The notes under the pieces: generated by a model | What the model saw: only the letters and a program-made list of their open reading frames with translations | Databases searched by the model: none | What the model was told of the DNA's origin: nothing | Shown: one piece after another, positions 43,878-53,087 of the stretch | Numbering within the stretch: position 1 is the first letter of the stretch | How the letters are laid out: every line of letters begins with the position of its first letter | Translations under genes and position numbers: made by a program | Source: Chroococcidiopsis sp. TS-821 | GTDB lineage: Bacteria; Cyanobacteriota; Cyanobacteriia; Cyanobacteriales; Chroococcidiopsidaceae | DNA length: 64,000 bases | Direction of reading: 5' to 3' | Assembly: GCF_002939305.1 (NCBI RefSeq) | Contig: NZ_MVDI01000004.1 | Location: 186,001 to 250,000, forward strand

Positions 43878-44918
43878 ATGAACGCGACTTATCCTTATCG
43901 AACAACTATTCAACCAGTACCAGAAGGAACAACACGTCCTTTATGGTCAGTGATGATTCCCACATACAACTGTGCTAGGTATTTACGAACAACCCTCGAA
44001 AGCGTTTTATCGCAAGATCCTGGTGCAGATCTCATGCAAATTGAGGTTGTAGATGATTGCTCAACAAAAGACGATCCCGCAGCAGTTGTTGAAGAAATCG
44101 GTCAAGGTCGTGTTAGTTTTTATCGTCAACCACAAAATGGCGGTCATACAAAGAACTTTGCAACTTGTTTGCAGCGATCGCGCGGTCAATTAATTCATTT
44201 GTTACACGGTGACGATTGCGTTCGCGATGGCTTTTACAGCAAGTTACAACAAGCTTTTACTCAGAATCCTCAAATAGGTGCTGCATTCTGTCGTCACATA
44301 TTTATTGATGAGTGCGGACATTGGCAAAGTATATCACCTCTAGAGCAGCAGAAAAGCGGTATTCTCGACAATTGGTTAGAACGAATAGCAGTTAAACAAA
44401 GAATTCAAACCCCTTCTATTGTTGTCCGCCGTGATGTCTACGAGCAATTGGGAGCATTTGACTGTCGTCTGACGTGGACTGAAGACTGGGAAATGTGGGT
44501 AAGAATTGCAGCGAAATATCCAGTGTGGTACGAAGTTGAACCGCTAGCACTCTATCGCACGCACTCTACTTCCAACACCGCGCGTTACATCTGCACAGGT
44601 GAAGCATTAAGAGATGCACGTAGAGCAATTGAAATCTTTCAGCAATACCTACCCGAAGCAAAGGCGAGTAAGCTTGCAGCTCAAGCCAAAGAAAAATGGG
44701 CAATATATGCTTTAGATAACTGGACTTATCAAATTGTTGCCACACAAGATTTTAGTACTGTAAAGAGTCATGTTCGTGAAATATTCAAGTGCAGCCATTC
44801 TCCACAAGTATTTCAGCGCTTGGCAAAAACTTTTATTATGCTAGGACTTCGGTACTTTCAGCAAGCATACACCAAGGTAGTACCTCAGACAGGACAACAA
44901 GATACAGTAACAAGTTAA
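43878..44918 (+). CDS. Glycosyltransferase family 2
   Basis: A 346-residue GT-A enzyme: SVMIPTYNCARYLRTTLESV (~25), VVDDCSTKDDPA (~58), LLHGDDCV (metal-binding, ~98), and a catalytic-base region TWTEDWEMWVRIAAKYPVWY (~195). A C-terminal helical part follows, ~110 residues long. It likely adds a sugar to the growing chain of block D. A broken fragment of a close relative lies just downstream at 44923-45112. The donor sugar cannot be inferred. Confidence 0.88.
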   Translation: MNATYPYRTTIQPVPEGTTRPLWSVMIPTYNCARYLRTTLESVLSQDPGADLMQIEVVDDCSTKDDPAAVVEEIGQGRVSFYRQPQNGGHTKNFATCLQRSRGQLIHLLHGDDCVRDGFYSKLQQAFTQNPQIGAAFCRHIFIDECGHWQSISPLEQQKSGILDNWLERIAVKQRIQTPSIVVRRDVYEQLGAFDCRLTWTEDWEMWVRIAAKYPVWYEVEPLALYRTHSTSNTARYICTGEALRDARRAIEIFQQYLPEAKASKLAAQAKEKWAIYALDNWTYQIVATQDFSTVKSHVREIFKCSHSPQVFQRLAKTFIMLGLRYFQQAYTKVVPQTGQQDTVTS

Positions 44919-44922
44919 TGTG

Positions 44923-45112
44923 ATGAGTCAGCATTCAGAGCAAGTTAAACTTTCTCCTTTGGTCAGTCATGGTTCCCACCTACAACCGTGCTAACTATTT
45001 ACGCGAAACCTTCGCTAACATGTTGGCGCCAAATCTTAGTCCAGAAGCTATGCAAATTGAGGTAGTAGACGATAGTGCTAATAAACTTGCAAAAACAGCA
45101 TTAAAAAACTAG
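44923..45112 (+). pseudogene. Remnant of a GT2 glycosyltransferase gene
   Basis: Bases 44960-45112, read in one frame, give about 50 codons that match the start of the preceding GT2: WSVMVPTYNRANYLRE, then MQIEVVDDSAN, then a stop. Seen beside WSVMIPTYNCARYLRT and MQIEVVDDCST of the intact gene, the relation is obvious. An ATG at 44923 with SPL before the break lies in another frame, so a frameshift separates start and body. Everything after the second motif is lost. This is a decayed duplicate or the trace of a deletion. Confidence 0.82.
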
Positions 45113-45131
45113 AAGTATAAGGATATAGCTT

Positions 45132-45899
45132 ATGTCTATGGGAGTCATTTACGTTGCTATTGGCAGTAAATATGTTACTGAAGCACTTAATTCAGCATCA
45201 AGCTTAAAGGACAAAGTACCCGGATTGGATGTTACCATCTTTTCAGATGAAAGCGTAAAAGCTCAGTGTATTGATAAATGCATAGTTATAGAAAGTTCTA
45301 AGAATGGATATCTAGATAAGATCGTGGGTATGTCTAAGTCACCATACGAGTTTACCCTATATTTAGATTGTGATACATATATATGCGATGATTTTTCTGA
45401 ATTATTTACACTACTTAAAAAATATGATATAGGCGCAGCCGAAGCAGAAATAAGAGCAGGAAGTAATCTACTTGGTGAAGTTTATAATTATCAGGAAATT
45501 AAAGACATCGATGGTCAATTTGTCTTTCCAATATACAATTCTGGTGTGATTTTATATAAAAAGTCTCCTCAAGTCGACCAATTCTTTGCTGATTGGTTAA
45601 CTTTAGCTGAGAGGCAAATGCAGGAAAAAGGAGTCGCTTATGGCGATCAACCTGCCTTTCAAACAACCCTTCACAAAAGTAATCTTAGGGAAGTCATTCT
45701 AACTCCTGAATATAACTGTCGATTCATTTTTCCTGTGTGTGTTTCTGGAAGAGTTAAAATACTTCATGGAAGACATTTAGATATAAAAACGGTAGCTAAA
45801 GAAATAAATAGCAGAATTAGTACTAGGATTTTTCATCCAAGGTGGGGATTAATTCCAGACGAAAAGGTGCAGTTGATAACAAAGGTCTTGAGTAAGTAA
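45132..45899 (+). CDS. GT8-like nucleotide-diphospho-sugar transferase
   Basis: A 255-residue GT-A protein. It has GVIYVAIGSKYVTEALNSA, then the DxD motif in LYLDCDTYICDDF (~78) and FPIYNSGVILYKKSP (~138), with a His-rich end HGRHLDIK (~215). That layout suits GT8-like or related sugar transferases. AAGGA eight bases before the ATG supports the start. It lies between the GT2 remnant and the next GT2 and has no obvious paralogue in the window. The exact family is uncertain. Confidence 0.75.
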   Translation: MSMGVIYVAIGSKYVTEALNSASSLKDKVPGLDVTIFSDESVKAQCIDKCIVIESSKNGYLDKIVGMSKSPYEFTLYLDCDTYICDDFSELFTLLKKYDIGAAEAEIRAGSNLLGEVYNYQEIKDIDGQFVFPIYNSGVILYKKSPQVDQFFADWLTLAERQMQEKGVAYGDQPAFQTTLHKSNLREVILTPEYNCRFIFPVCVSGRVKILHGRHLDIKTVAKEINSRISTRIFHPRWGLIPDEKVQLITKVLSK

Positions 45900-45974
45900 A
45901 TTATAAAATTTGTAAAGCTTGCTGTGTACAAAATCTAGAGGTCTCTTCTTAAAGGAAGATTCAGGAATTAAGTT

Positions 45975-46883
45975 ATGGAAATAGCTATAAGTGTCATCAT
46001 TTGCACCCACAATCCTAATTTGTACTATCTTGATAAAGTATTAATGGCGCTAAAGTCTCAAACACTGGTGCTTGAGCAATGGGAGCTACTATTAGTTGAT
46101 AATGCCAATAGACAGTTACTTTCTAAAGAAATTGACCTTACTTGGCATCCTCAAGCTCGTCACATTCGGGAAGAAGAATTAGGACTTACCCCAGCACGAC
46201 TACGTGGAATTAAGGAAGCTCGTGGTCATCTACTAGTTTTTGTTGATGACGATAATGTTTTAGAGCAAAACTATCTAGAAGTAGCATTGCAGATTAGTAA
46301 AAATTGGTCTAATTTGGGTGCTTGGGGGGGAATTATCCAACCTGAATTCGAGCAACAACCTCCTGAATGGACGAAGCCTTATTGGATTCACTTGGCTATT
46401 AGAGACTTCGATCGAGATAAGTGGTCTAACCTAGCATATCAAAATGAAACGACTCCTTGTGGAGCAGGAATGTGCGTTCGCAAGGTTGTAGCAGAAAAGT
46501 ATGCTGAATTATTACACAACGATTCGAGGCGATCGCAGCTCGATCGTCGGGGTAAGCAACTTATTAGCTGCGGAGATACGGATCTCGCTTTAACCTCTTG
46601 TGATATTGGTCTTGGCACAGGAAATTTCACTGCCTTAAAGTTAACTCACTTAATACCATCAAACAGACTGCAAGAGGACTATCTCGTGAAATTGCTAGAA
46701 GGTATAGGGTATTCCGTAATTATATTAGATTTTCTCAGAGGTAAAGTTCCTACACCTTTATCGTGGAAACGCAAATTATTCGCGCAACTTCAGCTATGGC
46801 AAATGTCTCAAAAAGATAGATTGCTTATTCAAGCCTTTCAAAAAGGAGAAAGTCGGGCACTCAAAGAAGTTTTAAATACTTAA
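45975..46883 (+). CDS. Glycosyltransferase family 2
   Basis: A 302-residue GT-A enzyme with SVIICTHNPNLYYLDKVL, LLVDNANRQ and the metal-binding LVFVDDDNVLEQNYL (~95). A cysteine/glycine stretch TPCGAGMCVRK (~160) and CGDTDLALT (~195) follow, typical of the GT2 group with a C-terminal acceptor part. AGGA eight bases before the ATG is a good ribosome-binding site. It is probably one of the chain-extending enzymes of block D, donor unknown. Confidence 0.87.
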   Translation: MEIAISVIICTHNPNLYYLDKVLMALKSQTLVLEQWELLLVDNANRQLLSKEIDLTWHPQARHIREEELGLTPARLRGIKEARGHLLVFVDDDNVLEQNYLEVALQISKNWSNLGAWGGIIQPEFEQQPPEWTKPYWIHLAIRDFDRDKWSNLAYQNETTPCGAGMCVRKVVAEKYAELLHNDSRRSQLDRRGKQLISCGDTDLALTSCDIGLGTGNFTALKLTHLIPSNRLQEDYLVKLLEGIGYSVIILDFLRGKVPTPLSWKRKLFAQLQLWQMSQKDRLLIQAFQKGESRALKEVLNT

Positions 46884-46933
46884 ATTATAGATAAAAAGTC
46901 AAGATTTTAGCTTATTTTGTCGTAATAATATTT

Positions 46934-47986
46934 ATGCCGAAGAATACTGCTTCTACTCTTAAAGAACTTCCACCTCCACCACCAGGAAAATCAGGATGGC
47001 CTTGGACAGAAGAAATACAATCACTGCCAAAAAATACGTTAGCTCATACTAATTTACCTTTAATTAGTATTGTGACACCAAGCTATAACTACGGACATTT
47101 TATTGAAGAAACAATTCGCTCAGTCTTACTCCAAGGTTATCCTAACCTAGAATATATTATTATTGATGGTGGATCTACAGATAATACTATTGAAATTATT
47201 CGGAAATATGAGAATTATCTAACTTATTGGGTAAGCGAACCTGATAATGGTCAAACAGATGCTATTAATAAAGGATATCGATATTGCCACGGACAAATAT
47301 TTACTTGGTTGAATGCAGACGATGCATATTTGAGTCCATATTGTTTACAAGAAGTCAGCCAACTGTACAATCAAGGTTATAACTTCATTGTTGGCGAATG
47401 TATTTATGAAAACTTAACTCAAAACCAAGTTAATATTGACGGTTTTAAAGGTAAGTCTACTCCCACTAATTTTAATCAATACTTAAAGTTTTGGTTAGGT
47501 AATTTTTTACCGCAACCCTCTGTTTTTTTATCTAAAAACTTTGCAGATAAGGGTTTCCCCCTAGATTTGAGTTTGTACTTTGTCATGGACTACCAATTCT
47601 TTTTAAGAGTTTTGAGTCAGAAACCAAAGACAATTTGGGTAGATCAAAAGTGGGTTAAAGCAAGCTTGCATGGCGATAATAAAACAATGCTTCCTCCTCA
47701 CCAGAAAAAAGCTGAACTATTAGAATTCAGTAAAGTAGCAATAGCAGAGTCGAGTCGACTTCCTTGGATGGCTCGCCAAATAATTCAGATTGATATAAAA
47801 GATTATTTAATGCTCAGAGAGTTATTAGATCGAGACCCATCTCCAAATTTTCAGCAAGTAGTTACATTACTACAAAATAGACCTACATTATTACGATGGA
47901 TTCTGGTTTGGAAAATTTTACTTAAATCTCTTGTTGGTTCGGTAGCTTATTCAAAAATTAAATCGCTTGCTCAAACAGGTAAATAG
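46934..47986 (+). CDS. Glycosyltransferase family 2 (WcaA-like)
   Basis: A 350-residue GT-A enzyme. A Pro-rich N-terminus of ~40 residues (LPPPPPGKSGWPWTEE) precedes the catalytic domain: SIVTPSYNYGHFIEETIRSV, EYIIIDGGSTDNT, the SEPDNGQTDAINKGY donor-binding loop and FTWLNADD. The SEPDxGQxDAINKG loop is typical of a large GT2 group common in cyanobacterial exopolysaccharide loci. The Pro-rich start is also seen in that group. Donor and linkage are not readable. Confidence 0.88.
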   Translation: MPKNTASTLKELPPPPPGKSGWPWTEEIQSLPKNTLAHTNLPLISIVTPSYNYGHFIEETIRSVLLQGYPNLEYIIIDGGSTDNTIEIIRKYENYLTYWVSEPDNGQTDAINKGYRYCHGQIFTWLNADDAYLSPYCLQEVSQLYNQGYNFIVGECIYENLTQNQVNIDGFKGKSTPTNFNQYLKFWLGNFLPQPSVFLSKNFADKGFPLDLSLYFVMDYQFFLRVLSQKPKTIWVDQKWVKASLHGDNKTMLPPHQKKAELLEFSKVAIAESSRLPWMARQIIQIDIKDYLMLRELLDRDPSPNFQQVVTLLQNRPTLLRWILVWKILLKSLVGSVAYSKIKSLAQTGK

Positions 47987-48036
47987 GAATCGAACCAACC
48001 AATTAAGATATTTTAATTAACTTAAAAGCTATTTTT

Positions 48037-49215
48037 ATGAAAATTCTTTTTTGTAGTCAATGTAATTTAACTCGTTCTCTTGGTGGTGCTAAAGTTCTTG
48101 TGGAGCTAAGCGAAGAACTCAGTAAACTCGGTTGGGAATGTAAAGCAATTAGTCCATTGGATGTCAGTTCAGTCTCAGGCAAACAATTAACTTGGACTGC
48201 AAGACTGAAGCAGTATCCTGAATTTCTGCGGCAATATTTACAAGCACACGCTACGGAGTATGATGTTATAGACTACGATCACGAGTATCTGCCTTATCCT
48301 AGAAGTGAATTTTCTAGCCAAACTCTCTTCGTTGCTAGGTCAGTATTACTATTACATCACTTTGGGAAAATTCAAATACCTGAAGAGAGAACTTGGAAAT
48401 CTAAACTACGCTCTTTTATCAAGAAAAAAGACAATAGCTATTTTGATAAAAGAATAAAAGCGGCACACACAACAATGTGCGAAGCTGATATTATCAATGT
48501 ATCAAACAACCAAGACTATGATGAGCTAGTTCAAGCAGGTATCGCAAAAGAAAAAATTTATATACTCCCCTTTGGAATCAGCAGTAGTCGTAGGCAACTA
48601 TTCGATGAAATATCTAGTTTTCCTCCCACAACTCCAACAGTAGCTTTTGTTGGTACATTTGATCCTCGCAAAGGTTCAGTTGAATTTCCAGAAATTGTTA
48701 AAGCAATTTGTACTCAGATACCTCAAGTCAAATTTCGCTTATTAGGAACTGCTGGATTGTATCAAACAAAAGCCGAAGTCTTGTCACAATTTCCTGCACA
48801 CCTAAGAAATAAGCTCGAAATTATTCCTCATTTTTCCCCAGAAACCTTACCTAATCTTTTAGCCCCTTGTTCTGTTGGAATATTTCCCTCTTATGTTGAG
48901 GGGTTTCCCTTTGGCGTTCTAGAAATGCTAGCAGCATCTATTCCTGTAATTGCATATAACTCACCTGGTGCACCTATGATGCTACCGTCTGAATATTTAG
49001 TTCCACGTGGGGATAGTAAAAGTATGAGTGAGAAGGTCATTCATTTATTGTCGGATAGAGACAAGCTAATCAGTGCGCGAATTTGGGCTAAGCAACACTC
49101 TCAGCAGTTTAGTTGGCAAAAAGTTGCAGACCAAACTAGTCAAATTTATCTTGAGCAGTGGCATAAAAAGCAAGTTACAGGTGGCAACTGTACTCTCTTA
49201 CCCATGAGTTCGTAA
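48037..49215 (+). CDS. Glycosyltransferase family 4
   Basis: A 392-residue GT-B enzyme: MKILFCSQCNLTRSLGGAKV at the acceptor end, AFVGTFDPRKGSVEFPEIV near 205 in the donor domain and EX7E in VEGFPFGVLE near 287. GGAKVLVEL resembles GT4 members acting early on an oligosaccharide. It closes the first sub-block of glycosyltransferases and is followed by a 404-base spacer. Confidence 0.87.
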   Translation: MKILFCSQCNLTRSLGGAKVLVELSEELSKLGWECKAISPLDVSSVSGKQLTWTARLKQYPEFLRQYLQAHATEYDVIDYDHEYLPYPRSEFSSQTLFVARSVLLLHHFGKIQIPEERTWKSKLRSFIKKKDNSYFDKRIKAAHTTMCEADIINVSNNQDYDELVQAGIAKEKIYILPFGISSSRRQLFDEISSFPPTTPTVAFVGTFDPRKGSVEFPEIVKAICTQIPQVKFRLLGTAGLYQTKAEVLSQFPAHLRNKLEIIPHFSPETLPNLLAPCSVGIFPSYVEGFPFGVLEMLAASIPVIAYNSPGAPMMLPSEYLVPRGDSKSMSEKVIHLLSDRDKLISARIWAKQHSQQFSWQKVADQTSQIYLEQWHKKQVTGGNCTLLPMSS

Positions 49216-49619
49216 GATTTAAATAATACTCTTAAACTTGTTTTACTGATTAATTTACTTAACTATAACTAATCAAAAGGCGAGTGGTTATATGCAATTG
49301 CTATAGCATTGGAAGCTCGACAATAATATAGCGTCGCCAGTAGTTTCTCAAAACTATACCAATTTATAGATTTGTTGATAAAATTTAGCAATTGTTAGCA
49401 GGAGTCTTTGAGCGATCGCCTTTCATTAACTTATGCATCGCATTAGCTAAAAATGACTTTTTCATAACTTATATACGATCTTTTGGGGAATGAGAAGAAT
49501 TGTATTTTTTTTGTTTATAAGCTAATTTTATACAAGATAAAAATAATAAGATCCTTTATCCACCTCCTGAGAAGTAGGCAACAAAAAACTAAAGTAAACA
49601 CGATTAACCGCTGAGCAGC
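49216..49619. other. Spacer inside block D
   Basis: About 404 bases, AT-rich, with one HIP1 octamer near 49413 and no credible gene or terminator. It may contain a separate promoter for the coupled glycosyltransferase run that follows. Confidence 0.5.
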
Positions 49620-50825
49620 ATGAAAATTGCTTTCATTACCGGCTGTCTAGAACCTGGTAGGGATGGAGTTGGTGACTACACGCGTTTATTAGCAGAGGAA
49701 TGCATGCGGCAAAAGCATCAGTGCTGTCTAATTGCATTGAGCGATCGCTATTTACAACAACTCAATACAAATTCTCAGGAAACGGCTGAGTTTATGCTAC
49801 GCTTACCTGCAAACATGCCTTGGGAAAACCGCGCTAAATACGCTCAACAGTTTTTAGCTAAATTCAATCCTGATTGGGTAAGTTTACAATTTGTACCGTA
49901 CGGCTATCAAGACAAAGGAATTGTTGCAGAGTTCAGTCGTTGGCTACGTCTTATAGTGCAAGGGCGTAAGTTGCACGTCATGTTCCATGAATTATGGATA
50001 GGGGAAAACGTTGGCGCACCATTAAAAGAGAAGTTAGTCGGCAAAATTCAACGTTTTTTTATTTCTCGTGTAATAAAGAATCTTCAACCAGCAGTTATTC
50101 ACACAAGTAATCCAGCCTACGTAATAATGTTGCAGCAGCTTGGAGTTTCAGCAAAATGTTTACCGCTGTTTAGCAATATTCCAATTTCAGCAAGGAACGC
50201 TGATGACTGGCTTTTGCCACAATTACGCGGTCTAGGATTAAAAATTTATCCAGGAAATCGAGATCAATTTTGGTTATTTGGGCTTTTTGGTACCATACAT
50301 CCAGTGTGGTCAGCAGAACCATTATTTACTTACTTAAATCAAGCAGCAGTCCAACACGATCGCCAGATTATTATTCTCTCAATTGGACGATTAGGTTATG
50401 GCGAAATGCTTTGGAAACAAATATCTCAAAAGTATTGTCATCAGTTTAGCTTCTTACAATTAAATGAGCAACCACCTAGCAAAATATCAGAATTCCTTAA
50501 CTCGATTGACTTTGGAATTTCTACTTCACCATATCTACTAGTTGGTAAAAGTGGTACGACTACTGCCATGCTAGAACACGGAATACCAGTGATCGTGAAT
50601 CGCGATGATTTTAAACTATCATCAAATTTTGCAATTCATTATGAAGATCCACTTTTATACAGGATGGACGCTAATTTACCTAACGTCTTGATGAATCAGC
50701 TTAAGCGAAAAGCACCTTGTTTAAGATTGCGAGATATTACAAATAACTTTATCAGTGATTTAACTAGGATGAATGATTTGAAACCAGACGATTTGCCAAA
50801 TTTAGTAACCAGTTTAACTACATGA
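49620..50825 (+). CDS. GT-B type glycosyltransferase
   Basis: A 401-residue protein with an N-terminal Rossmann-like half (MKIAFITGCLEPGRDGVGDY, GDYTRLLAEE). A donor half follows with LFGLFGTIHPVW (~220), ISTSPYLLVGKSGTTTAMLE (~300) and HGIPVIVN. The usual EX7E is not clear, since the segment reads GKSGTTTAMLE with a single Glu at the end, so it belongs to a divergent GT4-like group found in cyanobacteria. Its stop overlaps the next start by ATGA. It begins the coupled run 49620-58445. Confidence 0.78.
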   Translation: MKIAFITGCLEPGRDGVGDYTRLLAEECMRQKHQCCLIALSDRYLQQLNTNSQETAEFMLRLPANMPWENRAKYAQQFLAKFNPDWVSLQFVPYGYQDKGIVAEFSRWLRLIVQGRKLHVMFHELWIGENVGAPLKEKLVGKIQRFFISRVIKNLQPAVIHTSNPAYVIMLQQLGVSAKCLPLFSNIPISARNADDWLLPQLRGLGLKIYPGNRDQFWLFGLFGTIHPVWSAEPLFTYLNQAAVQHDRQIIILSIGRLGYGEMLWKQISQKYCHQFSFLQLNEQPPSKISEFLNSIDFGISTSPYLLVGKSGTTTAMLEHGIPVIVNRDDFKLSSNFAIHYEDPLLYRMDANLPNVLMNQLKRKAPCLRLRDITNNFISDLTRMNDLKPDDLPNLVTSLTT

Positions 50826-51841
50826 AAATTTTGTTGGCATCTCATGTATTTTACCCAAGTATAGGGGGAATTGAAACGGTTTCCTCAATGCTTGCTCATG
50901 AGTTTGTAGAACTAGGACATGAAGTAAAATTAGTGACGCAAACTCCAGCGAGCGCCGAAAGTAACAAAAAATTTTCTTTTGAAATCATCCGCAAACCAAA
51001 ACCACACCAACTTATTCAACTACTGAGATGGTGTGATGTTTTTTTCCAAAATAATATTAGCCTCCAAACCTGGTGGGCTACCCTCTTTGTTCGCAAACCC
51101 TGGTTTGTAACCCATCAAACTTGGATTAGGCGTGTTAATGGTAGTGTGGGTTGGCAAGATCGCGTTAAGTGCTTTCTGCTCGAGTTCGCTACTTGTATAT
51201 CAATTAGCCAAAGTATTGCCAAGCACTTAAAAACACCGTCTATTGTTATCGGTAATCCATATCAGGATGACTTATTTTATGAACTACCAGAAGTAAGTCG
51301 CGATCGCGAACTTGTTTTTCTCGGTCGTTTAGTTTCTGACAAAGGCGTCGATTTACTAATTACTGCGTTAGGTAACTTAAAGAAAGAGTATAGCTTAACT
51401 CCTCGTTTAACTATCATTGGTGCAGGTCCAGAAGAAAACTTATTACGTAATTTAGCTGCAACATTAGAGGTATCTAGCCAAGTTAACTTTGTTGGGACTA
51501 AAACTGGTACAGAGTTAGTAAAGCTTTTAAACTCTCACAAAATTATGGTAGTACCTTCACGATGGAGTGAACCATTCGGTGTTGTAGCGTTAGAGGGAAT
51601 TGCTTGTGGATGTGTGGTTGTTGGTTCAGAAGGAGGAGGCTTAAAAGATGCAATTGGTCCTTGTGGGATAACATTTCCTAATGGTGACGTGAAAGCCCTC
51701 ACTCAAATACTCGCTAAATTATTAACTGATCGCCAGGCGTTAGCCGTTTATAGATCTCACTCTCATACACATTTATCGCAATTTAAAAAACAGTCTGTAG
51801 CCCAAGCATACCTAAAACTATTTGAGGGTGCTATTAAGTGA
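50822..51841 (+). CDS. Glycosyltransferase family 4
   Basis: A 339-residue GT-B enzyme: ILLASHVFYPSIGGIETVSS at the start, VFLGRLVSDKGVDLLITAL near 162 and EX7E in SEPFGVVALE near 246. The segment WSEPFG is a common EX7E variant. The gene overlaps the previous gene by ATGA and the next by GTGA, so the three are translationally coupled and likely act on the same intermediate. Confidence 0.9.
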   Translation: MKILLASHVFYPSIGGIETVSSMLAHEFVELGHEVKLVTQTPASAESNKKFSFEIIRKPKPHQLIQLLRWCDVFFQNNISLQTWWATLFVRKPWFVTHQTWIRRVNGSVGWQDRVKCFLLEFATCISISQSIAKHLKTPSIVIGNPYQDDLFYELPEVSRDRELVFLGRLVSDKGVDLLITALGNLKKEYSLTPRLTIIGAGPEENLLRNLAATLEVSSQVNFVGTKTGTELVKLLNSHKIMVVPSRWSEPFGVVALEGIACGCVVVGSEGGGLKDAIGPCGITFPNGDVKALTQILAKLLTDRQALAVYRSHSHTHLSQFKKQSVAQAYLKLFEGAIK

Positions 51842-53067
51842 TATTTGTAAGCCATCCAACAGGAAATACAAATGTTAGATCGGTACTAACAGCTTTAGAA
51901 CAAGCAGAAATGTTAAGCTGTTTTCAAACAACAGTAGCCGCACAAACGTCCGATTGGTATCTACATTTGCTACCAAAGAAATTATGCAGCGAGCTACTAA
52001 GACGTAGTTACGATGTTCCCAAATCAAAAATAGTTACACGACCTTATAGAGAGTTAATTCGCCTTGGAGCGTCAAAATTACAAATTAATTTTTTTACACA
52101 ACACGAGATAGGTTGGGCATCAATTGATTCAGTTTATCGCAGTTTAGATAGCTATGTTGCTAGGAGACTTTCTATTCGTCACAGTCAAAGTCGTCTCTCT
52201 GCTGTTTATTGCTACGAAGATGCTGCACTGCAAACTTTTAAAGCAGCCAAAACTTTAGGCTTGAAATGTTTTTACGACCTACCCATAGGTTATTGGCGCA
52301 CGGGTCATATGATTCAACAAGAAGAAGCCAAGTTAAACCCAGAATGGGCATCAACGCTACAAGCAAATTTTGATAGTCCAGAGAAACTAGCTCGTAAAGA
52401 TATTGAGCTACAACTATCAGACGTTATTTTTGTTGCTAGTAGTTTTACTAAACAAACATTACAGTTAGCTTTTAACTTAAAAGCGCCTATAATTTGTATT
52501 CCTTATGGAGCACCGCCAGTTAAGAGTATAGAAATGTCCAAACCAAGCTCGCAAAAGCTACGCGTTTTATTTGTAGGTAGTCTTAGTCAGCGTAAGGGTA
52601 TTTCTTACTTACTTGATGCAGTAAACTTACTGGGGTCTCGAATAGAGTTGACATTGATCGGTAGAACGACAGGTTATTGCCCTCCTCTAGAAAAAGCCTT
52701 AAAAACTCATCACTGGATTCCATCGTTACCACACTACAAGATCTTAGAGGAAATGCAGCGTCATGATGTGTTCGTATTTCCTTCATTGTTTGAAGGCTTC
52801 GGTTTAGTGATATTAGAAGCTATGTCACAAGGATTACCTGTAATTACAACACCACACACTGCAGGACCTGATGTCATCACAGATGCTAAGGATGGGTTTA
52901 TTGTACCAATTCGCTCAGCAGAAGCGATCGCCGCAAAATTAGATTTACTCGCCTCTGATAGAACATTACTCTTAGAAATGAGCCAAGCAGCTCAACAGAA
53001 AGCATCTCAATTTTCTTGGAAGAAGTATGGAGAGTCTTTAGTAGAAACTATTAATACTTGTTTGTAA
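51838..53067 (+). CDS. Glycosyltransferase family 4
   Basis: A 409-residue GT-B enzyme starting with GTG inside the stop of the gene before. It opens MIFVSHPTGNTNVRSVLTAL. The donor half shows LFVGSLSQRKGISYLLDAV (~243) and EX7E in FEGFGLVILE (~318), then GLPVITTPHTAGPD. The middle region (YDLPIGYWRTGHMIQQEEA) resembles the GT4 at 13833, so these two enzymes are probably related paralogues in different blocks. Confidence 0.9.
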   Translation: MIFVSHPTGNTNVRSVLTALEQAEMLSCFQTTVAAQTSDWYLHLLPKKLCSELLRRSYDVPKSKIVTRPYRELIRLGASKLQINFFTQHEIGWASIDSVYRSLDSYVARRLSIRHSQSRLSAVYCYEDAALQTFKAAKTLGLKCFYDLPIGYWRTGHMIQQEEAKLNPEWASTLQANFDSPEKLARKDIELQLSDVIFVASSFTKQTLQLAFNLKAPIICIPYGAPPVKSIEMSKPSSQKLRVLFVGSLSQRKGISYLLDAVNLLGSRIELTLIGRTTGYCPPLEKALKTHHWIPSLPHYKILEEMQRHDVFVFPSLFEGFGLVILEAMSQGLPVITTPHTAGPDVITDAKDGFIVPIRSAEAIAAKLDLLASDRTLLLEMSQAAQQKASQFSWKKYGESLVETINTCL

Positions 53068-53087
53068 ATACCATTACAGTAATCAAA

